Below the pieces are notes generated by a model, which ran no database searches, was not told where the DNA came from, and saw nothing but the letters and a program-made list of their open reading frames with translations. This document shows positions 1 through 9,205 of a stretch of 45,664 nt of DNA, one piece after another. This stretch comes from Bacteriovoracaceae bacterium UBA4096. GTDB taxonomy: Bacteria > Bdellovibrionota > Bacteriovoracia > Bacteriovoracales > Bacteriovoracaceae. Every line of letters starts with the position of its first letter. Position 1 is the stretch's first letter. The DNA is taken from NCBI GenBank assembly GCA_002381945.1, contig DFXY01000048.1:8014-53677 (forward strand), in the 5' to 3' direction. The translations under genes were made by a program, and so were the position numbers.

Positions 1-831
1 TATGTTTTAAATCCTCATCACATTGAGGTGCAGATCCTTGCCGATAAAAAAGGCAATGTGTATCACGTGTTTGAGCGTGAATGCTCAGTTCAACGTCGTC
101 ACCAGAAAATTATTGAAGAAGCTCCATCTCCATTCATTGGGGATGATGAGTCCCTTCGAAAGTCAATTTGTGAGACGGCCGTTAAGTGTGCCAAGGCCGT
201 GAACTACGATTCGGCCGGAACGGTTGAATTTATCATGGGGGAAGATAAGAAGTTCTACTTCCTTGAAATGAACACTCGTATTCAGGTTGAACATCCTATC
301 ACAGAAGAAATCACCGGAGTAGATCTGGTGGCCAATATGATCAAAGTGGCCTTTGATGAGCCACTGGATTTTAAATCTCAAAGTGATATTAAAATCCAGG
401 GCCATGCTATTGAACTTCGTATTTGTGCGGAAGACCCAGTTACCATGCTTCCCGCCCCAGGGAAAATTGTGGGCTTTGAAACCACTTTCCCTCAAGGCAT
501 TCGTTTTGATCACTGTATCTTTCCTAAGTTCACCATCACCCCGGATTTTGATCCAATGATCGGAAAACTCATCGCTAAGGGTTTTAACCGGGAAGTTGCC
601 CTTCGTAAGGTGCAGAACGCTCTGGACGGTCTGGTGATTGACGGCATTAAAACCAACATCGCTCTTCACCGGGTGATTTTAAATGAAGAAAACTTCCGTA
701 AGGGCAAGTACTCAACCAACTACATTGGAACAGTGAAGCCTCAGGAACAAGTGGCGCCTAAAGAAGATATCGAGGCCTTCATGCTGAAGATTGCCGCCAT
801 TGAGCTCAATCAAATGGGAGGTAAGGCGTGA
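1..831 (+). CDS. accC: Acyl-CoA carboxylase biotin carboxylase subunit (5' truncated by window)
   Basis: ATP-dependent carboxylation of biotin, the first half-reaction of acetyl- or propionyl-CoA carboxylase in the cytoplasm. The reading frame is open from base 1, so the first roughly 170-200 residues (most of the N-terminal and ATP-grasp domains) lie outside the window. Visible are the family segment with QRRHQK and EEAPSP, the ATP-grasp motif EMNTRIQVEHP that binds Mg-ATP and biotin, and the C-terminal biotin carboxylase domain (LRICAEDP, FDPMIGKLIA). The stop overlaps the GTG of the biotin carrier gene (GTGA), so the two are translationally coupled. The C-terminus alone does not say whether the substrate is acetyl-CoA or propionyl-CoA. 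Confidence 0.93.
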   Translation, partial: YVLNPHHIEVQILADKKGNVYHVFERECSVQRRHQKIIEEAPSPFIGDDESLRKSICETAVKCAKAVNYDSAGTVEFIMGEDKKFYFLEMNTRIQVEHPITEEITGVDLVANMIKVAFDEPLDFKSQSDIKIQGHAIELRICAEDPVTMLPAPGKIVGFETTFPQGIRFDHCIFPKFTITPDFDPMIGKLIAKGFNREVALRKVQNALDGLVIDGIKTNIALHRVILNEENFRKGKYSTNYIGTVKPQEQVAPKEDIEAFMLKIAAIELNQMGGKA

Positions 832-1307
832 GATACTATTTCATGAATCAAGAGATGCAAGAGATTGCCATTGATGTTGAAGTTCACCCAAACCAAGTCA
901 TGGAGTTTAACCATGAGGGCACAAAGAAAACCCTGAAGGTCCGAAACCTCGCCGGAAAACATTTCTATTCTTTTGATGGCATTGCCTGGAAAAAACTAGC
1001 GGCCCTAGGCGTGAACGAAACATTGGTTTCTCACTCTGAAGTCTATAAGGTTTACCGCGGCTTTAAACCATCTGGCCTAAATAAAGGCGGAGCGGGGGCC
1101 CTCATCACTCAAATGCCGGGCAAGGTTGTTAAACTCTTTAAGAAAGAGGGCGACACTGTAATCAAAGGCGAGACTGTCTTGATTTTAGAGGCCATGAAAA
1201 TGGAAAATGAAATTAAAGCGGGTGTTGATGGGAAGGTTAAGTCCATTAATGTTAAAGAAGGTCAGGCGCTTGAGGCGGGCTTTTTGATGGTGGAAGTAGA
1301 AGAATAA
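828..1307 (+). CDS. Biotin carrier (biotinyl-lipoyl) protein of acyl-CoA carboxylase
   Basis: Carries biotin between carboxylase and transferase active sites. It is a 159-residue protein; the last 70 residues form a biotinyl domain with the canonical EAMKMEN motif, and Lys124 is the predicted biotinylation site. Residues 1-80 are a linker or assembly domain of the kind found at the C-terminus of fused propionyl/methylcrotonyl-CoA carboxylase alpha chains, so this pair looks like a split alpha subunit. The GTG start overlaps the stop of the carboxylase gene. The ligase that would modify Lys124 (birA) is also in this window at 25590-26264. Confidence 0.9.
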   Translation: MRYYFMNQEMQEIAIDVEVHPNQVMEFNHEGTKKTLKVRNLAGKHFYSFDGIAWKKLAALGVNETLVSHSEVYKVYRGFKPSGLNKGGAGALITQMPGKVVKLFKKEGDTVIKGETVLILEAMKMENEIKAGVDGKVKSINVKEGQALEAGFLMVEVEE

Positions 1308-1317
1308 ATTCCATGCT

Positions 1318-1346
1318 CTAAGGGAGGTTTTGCCTCCCTTAGTTTT
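1318..1346 (+). terminator. Rho-independent terminator after the carboxylase operon
   Basis: A 10-bp perfect stem CTAAGGGAGG/CCTCCCTTAG (1318-1327 with 1333-1342) with a TTTTG loop is followed by TTTT. It starts 11 bases after the biotin carrier stop. It also overlaps the stop codon of the convergent membrane protein gene. Confidence 0.85.
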
Positions 1347-2067
1347 CAAACACAATACTATCAATCAAACTCTGCCAATTCTTCTCAACTAACCCATACT
1401 CAAATTTGATATACACTGAATGGGGCCAGTTCCAGGCCGAATACTCACGATTACTGATTTCTTCCGTATAGTGATTGATCCAAAAATGAAGAGAGTCATA
1501 GATCTTTTTTGTGCCCAATGAATCAACCGAAGAAACATTGATCTGAAAATACAGGATCGCCACCAAAGGAAGTGCGGCCCGATATTTAATTTCAGGTCTT
1601 AACAGTTTATCTTCCATGAGCTTGGTATAGGTTTCAACTTCATGAGCAGTATCAAAGCGTGGTGGAACTTTGGAGATCATTTTTCTTATCCAGCACATTT
1701 GATTGCGGGCCTCAAGATCATCTCGATGAGCATCTGAGAGAAAACTACTTATGGGGTAGAACATCCCGGTATAAGTCATGGCACCACAATGATTGAAGGT
1801 GGGTTCAGTTGTCGCCATTTTGGAAAAAGGATTGGCCCACCAGCTGAGACTTCCAAAGCACAGAATCAAAATAATTAAGAGATAGGTTTTCATTTTAGGC
1901 AGCAGGAGCTTTAAAGGGATCATGACAAAAAAGGCAAAGGTGCATGTCAGGGCCAGGGAGAGAGGCCAGTGAAAAGGCGAGATTATCGCCAGGATGTCGC
2001 TAAAGCGCCAAAAGGGTAGGGCAAGTAACAAAAGAATGAGGGCAAAGAAGACTTTTAAACGTTTCAT
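1339..2067 (-). CDS. Hypothetical membrane-anchored protein
   Basis: A 242-residue protein of unknown function. The ATG at 2067 starts a basic MKRLK segment followed by three hydrophobic segments in the first 85 residues (about 5-22, 29-48, 55-72). The rest is a mostly hydrophilic domain, probably outside the membrane, with Trp- and Tyr-rich stretches and a few Cys. A longer form from a TTG at 2103 would add 12 non-conserved-looking residues and is less likely. The gene converges on the carboxylase operon and ends inside its terminator. No family was recognised. Confidence 0.6.
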   Translation of the reverse strand: MKRLKVFFALILLLLALPFWRFSDILAIISPFHWPLSLALTCTFAFFVMIPLKLLLPKMKTYLLIILILCFGSLSWWANPFSKMATTEPTFNHCGAMTYTGMFYPISSFLSDAHRDDLEARNQMCWIRKMISKVPPRFDTAHEVETYTKLMEDKLLRPEIKYRAALPLVAILYFQINVSSVDSLGTKKIYDSLHFWINHYTEEISNREYSAWNWPHSVYIKFEYGLVEKNWQSLIDSIVFEN

Positions 2068-2168
2068 GTGCCTATTATTCCATGAATTATCCGTGGGAGG
2101 CAAAATATTCAGGGGACAAATAAGTCAGGTTTTTAAGCTATGATAAAATGGAGAGGAGGAGATAACTC

Positions 2169-2756
2169 ATGCAAAACAAGATTATCTTATCTACAAACCT
2201 GAAAGGTTTTTTCTTTGACGGACTATCTGAGCTGAATAAAAAGTCGCTCTGCCCTATCCCTGAGTCCGTGATCTATTACTCAAGTGATGTCCTGGATAAA
2301 TTTGCACTGTCGGAAGATTTCTTTGAAGTCTCTGATGGTAAGGTGCGCGAGAAGATTCTCGGCATGAAACTTCTTGAGGCCACTCAGTTTACTCGTGAAG
2401 AGCAGAAGCGGGTGTATAAAGAAGTAGGGGACATGTCTCTACTGGTCTGTGGTTATTTTTCTGAATCAGTGAATAAAAAGATTGTGGATACTCAGTATTA
2501 CTCCCAGCTCGGGCGCATGGCCTATTCACATCTTAACAATGTTATTCCCAGTTTTTTGGATATCCCAAGTTTTTACGGAATGGTCGCGACTTGTTTTGAG
2601 TCACTCACGACTTTGATGACGATCATGGCAACTAAGGATCGTAACGGGATTGAAGGGAATCTGATATTTAATAAGATTTTAAAGGATGCACCGGTTTCTG
2701 AAAAAGAAATGTTGGTGAGCGGGGTTATTCCCACACTCACCAAAAAAGTTTCTTAG
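2169..2756 (+). CDS. Conserved-looking hypothetical cytosolic protein
   Basis: A 195-residue protein with no signal peptide or membrane segment and no family I recognise. A very strong ribosome site (GAGGAGGAG) lies just upstream of the ATG, and codon use matches the neighbours, so it is real. The sequence is mostly helical by appearance, with a LLEATQFTREEQKRVYKEVG stretch. It overlaps the convergent M16 protease gene by 4 bases at the 3' end. Confidence 0.75.
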   Translation: MQNKIILSTNLKGFFFDGLSELNKKSLCPIPESVIYYSSDVLDKFALSEDFFEVSDGKVREKILGMKLLEATQFTREEQKRVYKEVGDMSLLVCGYFSESVNKKIVDTQYYSQLGRMAYSHLNNVIPSFLDIPSFYGMVATCFESLTTLMTIMATKDRNGIEGNLIFNKILKDAPVSEKEMLVSGVIPTLTKKVS

Positions 2757-5314
2757 ATTTTTCTTCCGGCCTCTACAATATTCCATTTGCTGCCAAAGAA
2801 CTTCTTCAGGAATAATTGGAAGTCTTCGTACTTGGCGTTTCTAATCATCTCATTATTTTTATGAGGGAAATCAACTCCAAGACCGTGAAGGACTGGAATG
2901 GAATAGAACTGGGCGTAGTCTTCGTTGGTTTGAATACCGAGAAGATTCTGGCCATCAATCATAGTCTTAATGCGTTCAAATTCTTCGCGCTTAATTCCAT
3001 TTTCTTTCAGACCATTAATGATTCCCATGATGGCATTGATGGCGGCTTCGGTTTTATCGTGGCCTGAACCAATATAAATACCCCAACAACCGGCCTCAAG
3101 AGCGGAAACGTGAATAGGGGATACGGAATAACACAGACCCTGGCGATCACGAACCTCTACAAAAAGATCCGAGCTTTGTCCTGAAAGATGCGCCGTAATC
3201 ATTTTTAGATAAAGGTCTTCTTTCTGACCGATAGGATAGGCCTGAGTTCCAATCACGATCTGAGATTGCTCACGTTCAAAATCGAGTTTAACTTTTTTAC
3301 CAGTAATCGCCTTGGCCTTTTTCTTAGCTTTTTTTACAGGAGTTCTTGGATTCAGATTCTTCACCACATTCAGCATATGATGATGAATGACTGAGAAGTC
3401 CTGATCACCGCAGTAAGTGAAAACAATCTCAGAATTTTTTAAGTGACTGGCATGTAATTTCTTAAGGGCCAGAGGTGAGAAAGTCTTAATCGTCTCCGGA
3501 GTACCGGCGAGATCCAGTGAGTAAGGATGCTGATTGAACACCATCTTATAAAAGGCCTTAAAGGCCTGCTTCATGGCATCTTCTTTTTGATTATCCAGTG
3601 CTCGCAGAATAACTTTCTTTTCATGGTCAAAAAACTTCTTAGGGATCTCCGGCGTGAAAAGAGTTCCATTAAAATGCTGAGATAATTTTTCGAAATCCCG
3701 CGACTGGCCATGGAGAGTTAAACCATAGGCGTTCTTACCAGAAAAACCGTTAAGAGATGATGAAAGGGATTCAAGTTCATTTTTAAGTTTTTCATAACCG
3801 CATCCCTTGTGCCCATAGGATACCAGGCGACTTAAGAGGTGATGAATTCCCATGTTCTTAGAGGTCTCATTGGTCTGGCCCCCTTTCATATAGGCATGCA
3901 TAACAAAGGTCGGAGTCAGTTTGTTCTGACGATAAATCAGCTTGATGCCGGGTTTAAGCTCAACCACTTTAACGGCGCTGTCATGAGTAGAAGTGGTGAG
4001 TTTAACTTTGGTTAATTTAGCCTTACTCTTAGTTGCTACTTTCTTAAGATCGGATTGCCATTTTTTGAGTTCTTTCTCAATGGGAGCAGTCTTGGTTCCC
4101 TTAGGTACCTGCAGCGTGAAGTGCGAAGACTGCTTCATGATATTAAGTAGACCTTCCCAAACCTCATCAACTGATGTCACCCGGATTTTTTCAATGAATT
4201 CGTCTTCACAGAAAATGTTTCCGGATTGAGCAAATCCATGACCCAAACTGAAAGCGTAAGACTCGATGGATTCTCTTTCGTAAATTTTGGAAGAGATGTA
4301 CTGATTTTTAATTTTTGTCAGCTCTTCGACTTTAAAGCCATTTGTTAAGGCCTCAGTTAAAGTGCTTAAAAAGGTTTTAGAAATCTTTGCCAAGTTCTCT
4401 ACCGGGAAACTCATTCTGAGCATATGAACTCCGCCATTAGCGAAGTACATGGTTGATCCGGCAATTCCGTTACACAAAGAAGTCTTGGCCACGAGTGCCT
4501 GATAAAAGCGTGAAGTTTCACCGTGGGCCAGGCAATTAATGGCGAGATCTTCCGCGGCAGCTTTTTCATGGGAGTAATCCGGTGACTGTAAACACAGAGT
4601 GAGTGTCGCCTGACGGATGTCTTTATCGTGAATGTTTACTGATTCTTTTTCTTTAATTTTAAAAGGACCAAATTCGGACTTCTGGCCATGAGGGAGCCTA
4701 AAAGAACGGATTTTTTTCTCAAGCTCTTCCCGCTGAGTTAAATCCCCCGCCACTACTAATAAGGCGTTTTCCAGATTGTAGTAAGATTCTCTGAAATGCT
4801 TAATTTGTTCTTGGGAGAAATTCTGAATGGTATCTTCCCGACCTAAAATGGGATGAGCGTAACCTTTATCAAAAGAAGCTTTCTGTAATTGAATGAAGTT
4901 GTACTGAGAAGGATTATCCATGGCCCGACGATATTCTTCAAACACCACCTGGCGCTCAGAAGGAATTTCTTCTTCACCAAAAAGTGGATTGGCCACCATA
5001 TCTAAGAGAATATCAACTGACTTATCCAAAAAGAGGCTTGGAGTGTTGATGTAATAGCAAGTGTAGTCAAAAGAAGTGAATGCATTGACTTCACCACCGT
5101 AGGTTTCAATGTCATGGGCCAGCTGAGGGCCGGGGCGTTTTGGAGTTCCTTTAAAAAACATATGCTCTAAAAAGTGAGCGATCCCTTCGTTATCTTTAAC
5201 TTCCAAGGCCGAGCCTGCTCTAAACCACATTTGGACTGTACCGGCCGAACAACCAGGAGAATGTATGAATAGGGTATTTAGTTCGTTATCTAACTGGACT
5301 TGATCGATTTTCAT
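2753..5314 (-). CDS. M16 family zinc metallopeptidase, double-domain
   Basis: A protein of the pitrilysin/insulinase/processing-peptidase family. The N-terminal half (about 1-420) carries the inverted zinc motif HFLEH (residues 47-51), with the third ligand expected at Glu126/127 in the ERQVVFEEYRR segment, so this half should be catalytic. The C-terminal half (about 450-853) is the second M16 fold and lacks HxxEH, the usual arrangement for a clam-shell pair fused in one chain. A Lys-rich linker (about 665-675) sits in the C-terminal half. There is no signal peptide, so it is probably cytosolic. AAGGA lies 5 bases before the ATG. It is divergent from the HemW-like gene across 78 bases. Confidence 0.9.
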   Translation of the reverse strand: MKIDQVQLDNELNTLFIHSPGCSAGTVQMWFRAGSALEVKDNEGIAHFLEHMFFKGTPKRPGPQLAHDIETYGGEVNAFTSFDYTCYYINTPSLFLDKSVDILLDMVANPLFGEEEIPSERQVVFEEYRRAMDNPSQYNFIQLQKASFDKGYAHPILGREDTIQNFSQEQIKHFRESYYNLENALLVVAGDLTQREELEKKIRSFRLPHGQKSEFGPFKIKEKESVNIHDKDIRQATLTLCLQSPDYSHEKAAAEDLAINCLAHGETSRFYQALVAKTSLCNGIAGSTMYFANGGVHMLRMSFPVENLAKISKTFLSTLTEALTNGFKVEELTKIKNQYISSKIYERESIESYAFSLGHGFAQSGNIFCEDEFIEKIRVTSVDEVWEGLLNIMKQSSHFTLQVPKGTKTAPIEKELKKWQSDLKKVATKSKAKLTKVKLTTSTHDSAVKVVELKPGIKLIYRQNKLTPTFVMHAYMKGGQTNETSKNMGIHHLLSRLVSYGHKGCGYEKLKNELESLSSSLNGFSGKNAYGLTLHGQSRDFEKLSQHFNGTLFTPEIPKKFFDHEKKVILRALDNQKEDAMKQAFKAFYKMVFNQHPYSLDLAGTPETIKTFSPLALKKLHASHLKNSEIVFTYCGDQDFSVIHHHMLNVVKNLNPRTPVKKAKKKAKAITGKKVKLDFEREQSQIVIGTQAYPIGQKEDLYLKMITAHLSGQSSDLFVEVRDRQGLCYSVSPIHVSALEAGCWGIYIGSGHDKTEAAINAIMGIINGLKENGIKREEFERIKTMIDGQNLLGIQTNEDYAQFYSIPVLHGLGVDFPHKNNEMIRNAKYEDFQLFLKKFFGSKWNIVEAGRKI

Positions 5315-5392
5315 AACTTCCTTATTTGAGACATCGTTTTATTCGTTCTATTATCACTTCAGACCATTTCTTTTTGAAGGACTTTCTCACTA

Positions 5393-6502
5393 ATGACTCA
5401 GGTGTCCAGTTTATATTTACACGTTCCCTTCTGTATGCACCTGTGCAACTACTGTGACTTTTATAAAAGAAAGCTGGATGCTCCTCAAAAGCAGTTTGAG
5501 GATTTTCATCAGTTTTTAGTGGAATCTTTCATCCGTCACTCTGAATTACTAAAAGAGCATCATTTTATCTGGGCCCCCCTAGATACCATCTACCTCGGGG
5601 GAGGCACTCCCTCTTTGTGGGGAGCTAGGGGAGCAGAATTTTTTCAGCAGCATATTCTTAAAATGGGAATCACCGCTGATGCTGAATTTACGATGGAAGT
5701 GGATCCTGGAACATGGAATCCTGAGATGCTCAAGGCCTGGAGAGACATTGGGCTAAACCGAATTTCCATCGGTACACAAACTCTGGACCCGGGCTTTTTA
5801 AAAGTGATGGATCGGATTCATTCACTGGAAGATAGTCTTAGTTTTTTGGAAGTCATGCAGAAAGATGACTGGAATTTCTCGCTGGATTTTCTTCTAGGTA
5901 TCCCATTTTCTCGAGAGAGAAAACGTGACATTCAAAAAGAACTGGAGCTTCTGCTTAAATATTCTCCTAAACACATAAGTCTTTATATTTTAAATGCCAG
6001 ATCTAAGTATCCTCACATCCAGGATATGCCGGATGATGAATTCATTCGGGAAGAATACTTATTTGTGAGTGAATATTTGAAGGCACGCGGCTTCCATCAT
6101 TATGAAGTTTCAAACTTCGCTCTCCCGGGTTTTGAATCACGTCACAATCAAAAATACTGGCGGGGAGAAAATGTGGCGGCCTTGGGTCCCACTGGCACTG
6201 GTTATCTTGCTCTCGCTGAAAATGAGGCCATTCGTTATAAATGGAAAGTTTCAGTGGCGGAGATGGAAATTGAAAAACTAGGGATTGAGGAGCTTTTGCT
6301 GGAGAAAACATATTTATCTCTTCGTACTTCTGATGGCTGGAAGGCCTATCCGGGATCAGAGGAGCTTGTGAGTCATTGGGTCAGACAAAACTACGCTGAG
6401 AAAAGACAAGATCGTGTTTACTTAACCTCGCTGGGATTTTTAATGCTGGATTCATTGATGGATGATCTTTTTCGATGGGAAGCAGCTCTAAAGAGGGTGT
6501 AA
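5393..6502 (+). CDS. hemW: HemW-like radical SAM protein (coproporphyrinogen oxidase family)
   Basis: Radical SAM iron-sulphur protein of the HemN/HemW family. Cys14, Cys18 and Cys21 (CxxxCxxC, followed by DFY) bind the [4Fe-4S] cluster. The fourth Cys typical of true HemN is absent, which points to HemW, a heme chaperone, rather than the oxidase. Also seen are YLGGGTPSLW, the EVDPGTWN and IGTQTLD strands, and the HNQKYW motif proposed for heme contact in HemW. The usual GAGAHG stretch after this motif reads GPTGTG here. It is 369 residues, normal for the family. The gene is monocistronic by position, followed by the heat-shock operon. Confidence 0.86.
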   Translation: MTQVSSLYLHVPFCMHLCNYCDFYKRKLDAPQKQFEDFHQFLVESFIRHSELLKEHHFIWAPLDTIYLGGGTPSLWGARGAEFFQQHILKMGITADAEFTMEVDPGTWNPEMLKAWRDIGLNRISIGTQTLDPGFLKVMDRIHSLEDSLSFLEVMQKDDWNFSLDFLLGIPFSRERKRDIQKELELLLKYSPKHISLYILNARSKYPHIQDMPDDEFIREEYLFVSEYLKARGFHHYEVSNFALPGFESRHNQKYWRGENVAALGPTGTGYLALAENEAIRYKWKVSVAEMEIEKLGIEELLLEKTYLSLRTSDGWKAYPGSEELVSHWVRQNYAEKRQDRVYLTSLGFLMLDSLMDDLFRWEAALKRV

Positions 6503-6585
6503 ATGTTTAAAATTACAACCAATGTTTCAGCGAGTTAAAATAAGCAATTAAATTGAAAATAGCCCACTTTTTTTCCCCGCTCAAC

Positions 6586-6613
6586 ATTGACACTTTTCCA
6601 TTCGATACCATCT
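6586..6613 (+). promoter_or_regulatory. Possible heat-shock (sigma32-like) promoter for grpE-dnaK
   Basis: ATTGACA (6586-6592), 13 bases, then TACCATCT (6606-6613) resembles the sigma32 pattern CTTGAAA-N13-15-CCCCATNT, placed 33 bases before the grpE ATG. The -35 also matches the housekeeping TTGACA, but no good TATAAT lies at 16-18 bases. No CIRCE element is visible. Assignment is by pattern only. Confidence 0.45.
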
Positions 6614-6646
6614 TTTAATTAATACTAACTGACAGTGAGCGTGAAC

Positions 6647-7180
6647 ATGGAATCGAACGAAAACAACGAAAAGCCAGCAGAAGAAACTCAGAAAGCAGAA
6701 GCCCAGGAAAATCAAGAAGCTGCTGCAAATGAAACTAAAAAAGAAGAAGTTGATTATAAATCAAAATATTTTTATATCGCCGCAGAAATGGATAACTACC
6801 GTAAGCGTATGGAGCGGGAAAAAGATAATCTTCTGAAGTACGGCAATGAACGTGTACTTTCGGATCTAGTTGATGTTCTGGATAACTTTGAAAGAACAAT
6901 CAGTATGCTGGCACCTGATCAGGATCAAAAGATTAAAAATATTGTGACTGGTTTAGATATGGTGAAAAAACTTTTTGAGGACACTTTAGCTAAACACGGA
7001 CTTAGTCCGGTAGAGGCCATTGGCAAGGATTTTGATCCTAACTATCACGAAGCATTGGCCCAGGAATATGCTGAAGGCAAAAAGCCAAATGAAGTGATTA
7101 AAGAGTTCCAAAAGGGCTACCTCTTAAATGGCCGTTTATTAAGACCTGCCAAAGTTGTAGTTGCGAGCGATAAACAGTAA
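6647..7180 (+). CDS. grpE: Nucleotide exchange factor GrpE
   Basis: Releases ADP from DnaK during the chaperone cycle in the cytoplasm. It is a 177-residue protein with an acidic Glu/Lys/Ala-rich N-terminal arm (about 1-35), the long dimerising helix (YKSKYFYIAAEMDNYRKRM), and the C-terminal beta domain (FDPNYHEAL, VIKEFQKGYLLNGRLLRPAKV). The start is uncertain: GTG codons at 6635 and 6641 are in frame, but the ATG at 6647 has GTGAG at a suitable distance. It lies 22 bases upstream of dnaK, so they form one transcription unit. Confidence 0.93.
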   Translation: MESNENNEKPAEETQKAEAQENQEAAANETKKEEVDYKSKYFYIAAEMDNYRKRMEREKDNLLKYGNERVLSDLVDVLDNFERTISMLAPDQDQKIKNIVTGLDMVKKLFEDTLAKHGLSPVEAIGKDFDPNYHEALAQEYAEGKKPNEVIKEFQKGYLLNGRLLRPAKVVVASDKQ

Positions 7181-7202
7181 TCAATAAAATAAGGAGAATT
7201 AT

Positions 7203-9131
7203 ATGGGAAAAATTATCGGAATTGACTTAGGTACAACAAACTCATGTGTATCTGTAATGGAAAACGGCACTTATAAAATTATTCCAAATGCTGAAGGTCA
7301 CAACACGACTCCTTCAGTGATTGGTTTTGCCAACAATGGAGAGATCCTGGTTGGTCAAGTGGCAAAACGCCAGGCAGTTACCAATCCAACAAAAACTCTC
7401 TTCGGTATTAAGCGACTCATTGGTCGTAAACACAGTGATAAAGAAGTGTCTCACTTCCATGAAGTGGCCCCCTTTGAAATCTTCGCCAACAAAAACGGTG
7501 ATGCTTGGGTAAAAGTTGATGGCAAAGAGTATTCTCCACAAGAAATCTCGGCCAAAGTTCTTGAGAAAATGAAAAAAGCTGCCGAGGATTATCTTGGTCA
7601 GCCAGTAACTGAAGCGGTTATTACTGTTCCAGCTTACTTCAGCGATGCTCAAAGACAGGCAACAAAAGATGCCGGCCGTATTGCAGGTCTTGATGTTAAA
7701 CGTATCATCAACGAGCCAACCGCAGCAGCTCTGGCCTATGGTCAGGACGTTAAGAAAGATAAAAACATCGCGGTTTTCGACTTAGGTGGTGGTACTTTCG
7801 ACGTATCAATTCTTGAAATCACTTCTGATGGTGTATTTGAAGTTAAGTCAACTAACGGGGACACTTTCCTTGGTGGTGAAGACTTCGATTACCGAATCAT
7901 TAACTGGTTAGCGGAAGAATTTAAGAAAGAAACCGGTATTGATCTTAAGAATGATAAAATGGCATTACAGCGTCTGAAAGAAGCTGCTGAGAAAGCTAAG
8001 CATGAACTTTCTTCAGTGGTTCAAACAGATATTAACCTTCCATTCATCACGATGGATGCAACAGGTCCTAGACACTTAAACTTAAATCTTTCACGAGCTA
8101 AGTTTGAGTCGCTTATTGCTGACCTGGTTGAGAGACTGGTAGCTCCATGTAAAACTGCGATCAAAGATTCTGGACTTTCACTCAGTGAAATTCAAGATGT
8201 GATCTTGGTCGGTGGTGCAACTCGTACTCCAATTGTTCAGGCGAAAGTTAAGGAAATCTTCGGCAAAGAAGCTCATAAAGGTGTGAACCCGGATGAAGTG
8301 GTTGCGGCCGGTGCTGCCATTCAAGGTGGTGTTCTTGGTGGTGACGTTAAAGACGTACTTCTCCTTGACGTAACTCCGCTTTCTCTTGGTATCGAAACCC
8401 TTGGTGGAGTTTTCACGAAGATCATTGAGAAGAACACAACGATCCCGACTAAGAAATCCCAGGTGTTCTCAACAGCTGTTGATAATCAGCCGGCAGTTTC
8501 GATTCACGTGCAGCAAGGTGAGCGCGAATTCTCCGCTGATAACAAAACACTTGGACGTTTTGACCTGACTGGTATTGCACCAGCTCCACGTGGAGTTCCT
8601 CAGATTGAAGTTACTTTTGATATCGATGCTAACGGTATCGTTCACGTAACTTCTACTGATAAGGCCACTGGTAAATCTCAAAATATCGTGATCACTTCTA
8701 ACTCAGGTTTATCTGAGGAAGAAATTAAACGTATGGTTCAGGACGCAGAAAAGAACCGTGACGCTGATAAAAAACGTCGCGAAGTAGTTGATGCCCGTAA
8801 CAACTTAGATAGCCTGGTTTTTGCTTCTGAAAAAGGAATCAAAGATGCCGGCGACAAAGTTCCAGCTGATAAAAAAGCTGAAATCGAAGGAGCGATTAGT
8901 GAAGCCAAAACAAAACTCACATCCGAATCTTTGGACGAAATTAAAGCAGCGACTGAAAGACTTCAAAACGTCGCTCATAGCCTTGCCCAGTTCATGTATC
9001 AAGGAACTGGAGCCGAGGGAGCTGGCGCCGGTGCCGGTCCAGGTGCAGGACCACAGGATGCGGAACAGTCGGAATCGAAGAAGAAGGATGATGGAGACGA
9101 CGTGGTAGATGCTGATTATAAAGAAGTTTAA
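7203..9131 (+). CDS. dnaK: Molecular chaperone DnaK (Hsp70)
   Basis: ATP-driven chaperone that binds exposed hydrophobic peptides. At 642 residues it is full length. The N-terminal ATPase has GIDLGTTNS (phosphate 1), AVFDLGGGTFDVSIL (phosphate 2) and ILVGGATRTP (adenosine motif); the interdomain linker DVLLLDVTPLSLGIET is intact, then the substrate-binding domain follows. The tail is Gly/Ala/Pro-rich and ends in DDVVDADYKEV, the typical C-terminus of proteobacterial DnaK. AAGGAG precedes the ATG. A strong hairpin follows the stop and separates it from dnaJ. Confidence 0.98.
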   Translation: MGKIIGIDLGTTNSCVSVMENGTYKIIPNAEGHNTTPSVIGFANNGEILVGQVAKRQAVTNPTKTLFGIKRLIGRKHSDKEVSHFHEVAPFEIFANKNGDAWVKVDGKEYSPQEISAKVLEKMKKAAEDYLGQPVTEAVITVPAYFSDAQRQATKDAGRIAGLDVKRIINEPTAAALAYGQDVKKDKNIAVFDLGGGTFDVSILEITSDGVFEVKSTNGDTFLGGEDFDYRIINWLAEEFKKETGIDLKNDKMALQRLKEAAEKAKHELSSVVQTDINLPFITMDATGPRHLNLNLSRAKFESLIADLVERLVAPCKTAIKDSGLSLSEIQDVILVGGATRTPIVQAKVKEIFGKEAHKGVNPDEVVAAGAAIQGGVLGGDVKDVLLLDVTPLSLGIETLGGVFTKIIEKNTTIPTKKSQVFSTAVDNQPAVSIHVQQGEREFSADNKTLGRFDLTGIAPAPRGVPQIEVTFDIDANGIVHVTSTDKATGKSQNIVITSNSGLSEEEIKRMVQDAEKNRDADKKRREVVDARNNLDSLVFASEKGIKDAGDKVPADKKAEIEGAISEAKTKLTSESLDEIKAATERLQNVAHSLAQFMYQGTGAEGAGAGAGPGAGPQDAEQSESKKKDDGDDVVDADYKEV

Positions 9132-9153
9132 TTGGCCAAAAATTAAAAAAAGT

Positions 9154-9181
9154 AAAGGCCCCTTAGCAATAAGGGGCCTTT
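9154..9181 (+). terminator. Strong hairpin with GCAA loop between dnaK and dnaJ
   Basis: A 12-bp perfect stem (AAAGGCCCCTTA at 9154-9165 with its complement at 9170-9181) encloses a GCAA tetraloop, followed by a weak TATAAATT tract. It lies 22 bases after the dnaK stop and only 24 bases before the dnaJ ATG. It probably lets part of the transcripts through and lowers dnaJ relative to dnaK. Confidence 0.8.
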
Positions 9182-9205
9182 TATAAATTAGGATGATTGA
9201 TTGTT

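Noticed and set aside
163..669. Minus-strand ORF of 168 codons within accC
   Set aside because: A shadow of the conserved carboxylase frame with no ribosome site or recognisable protein features.
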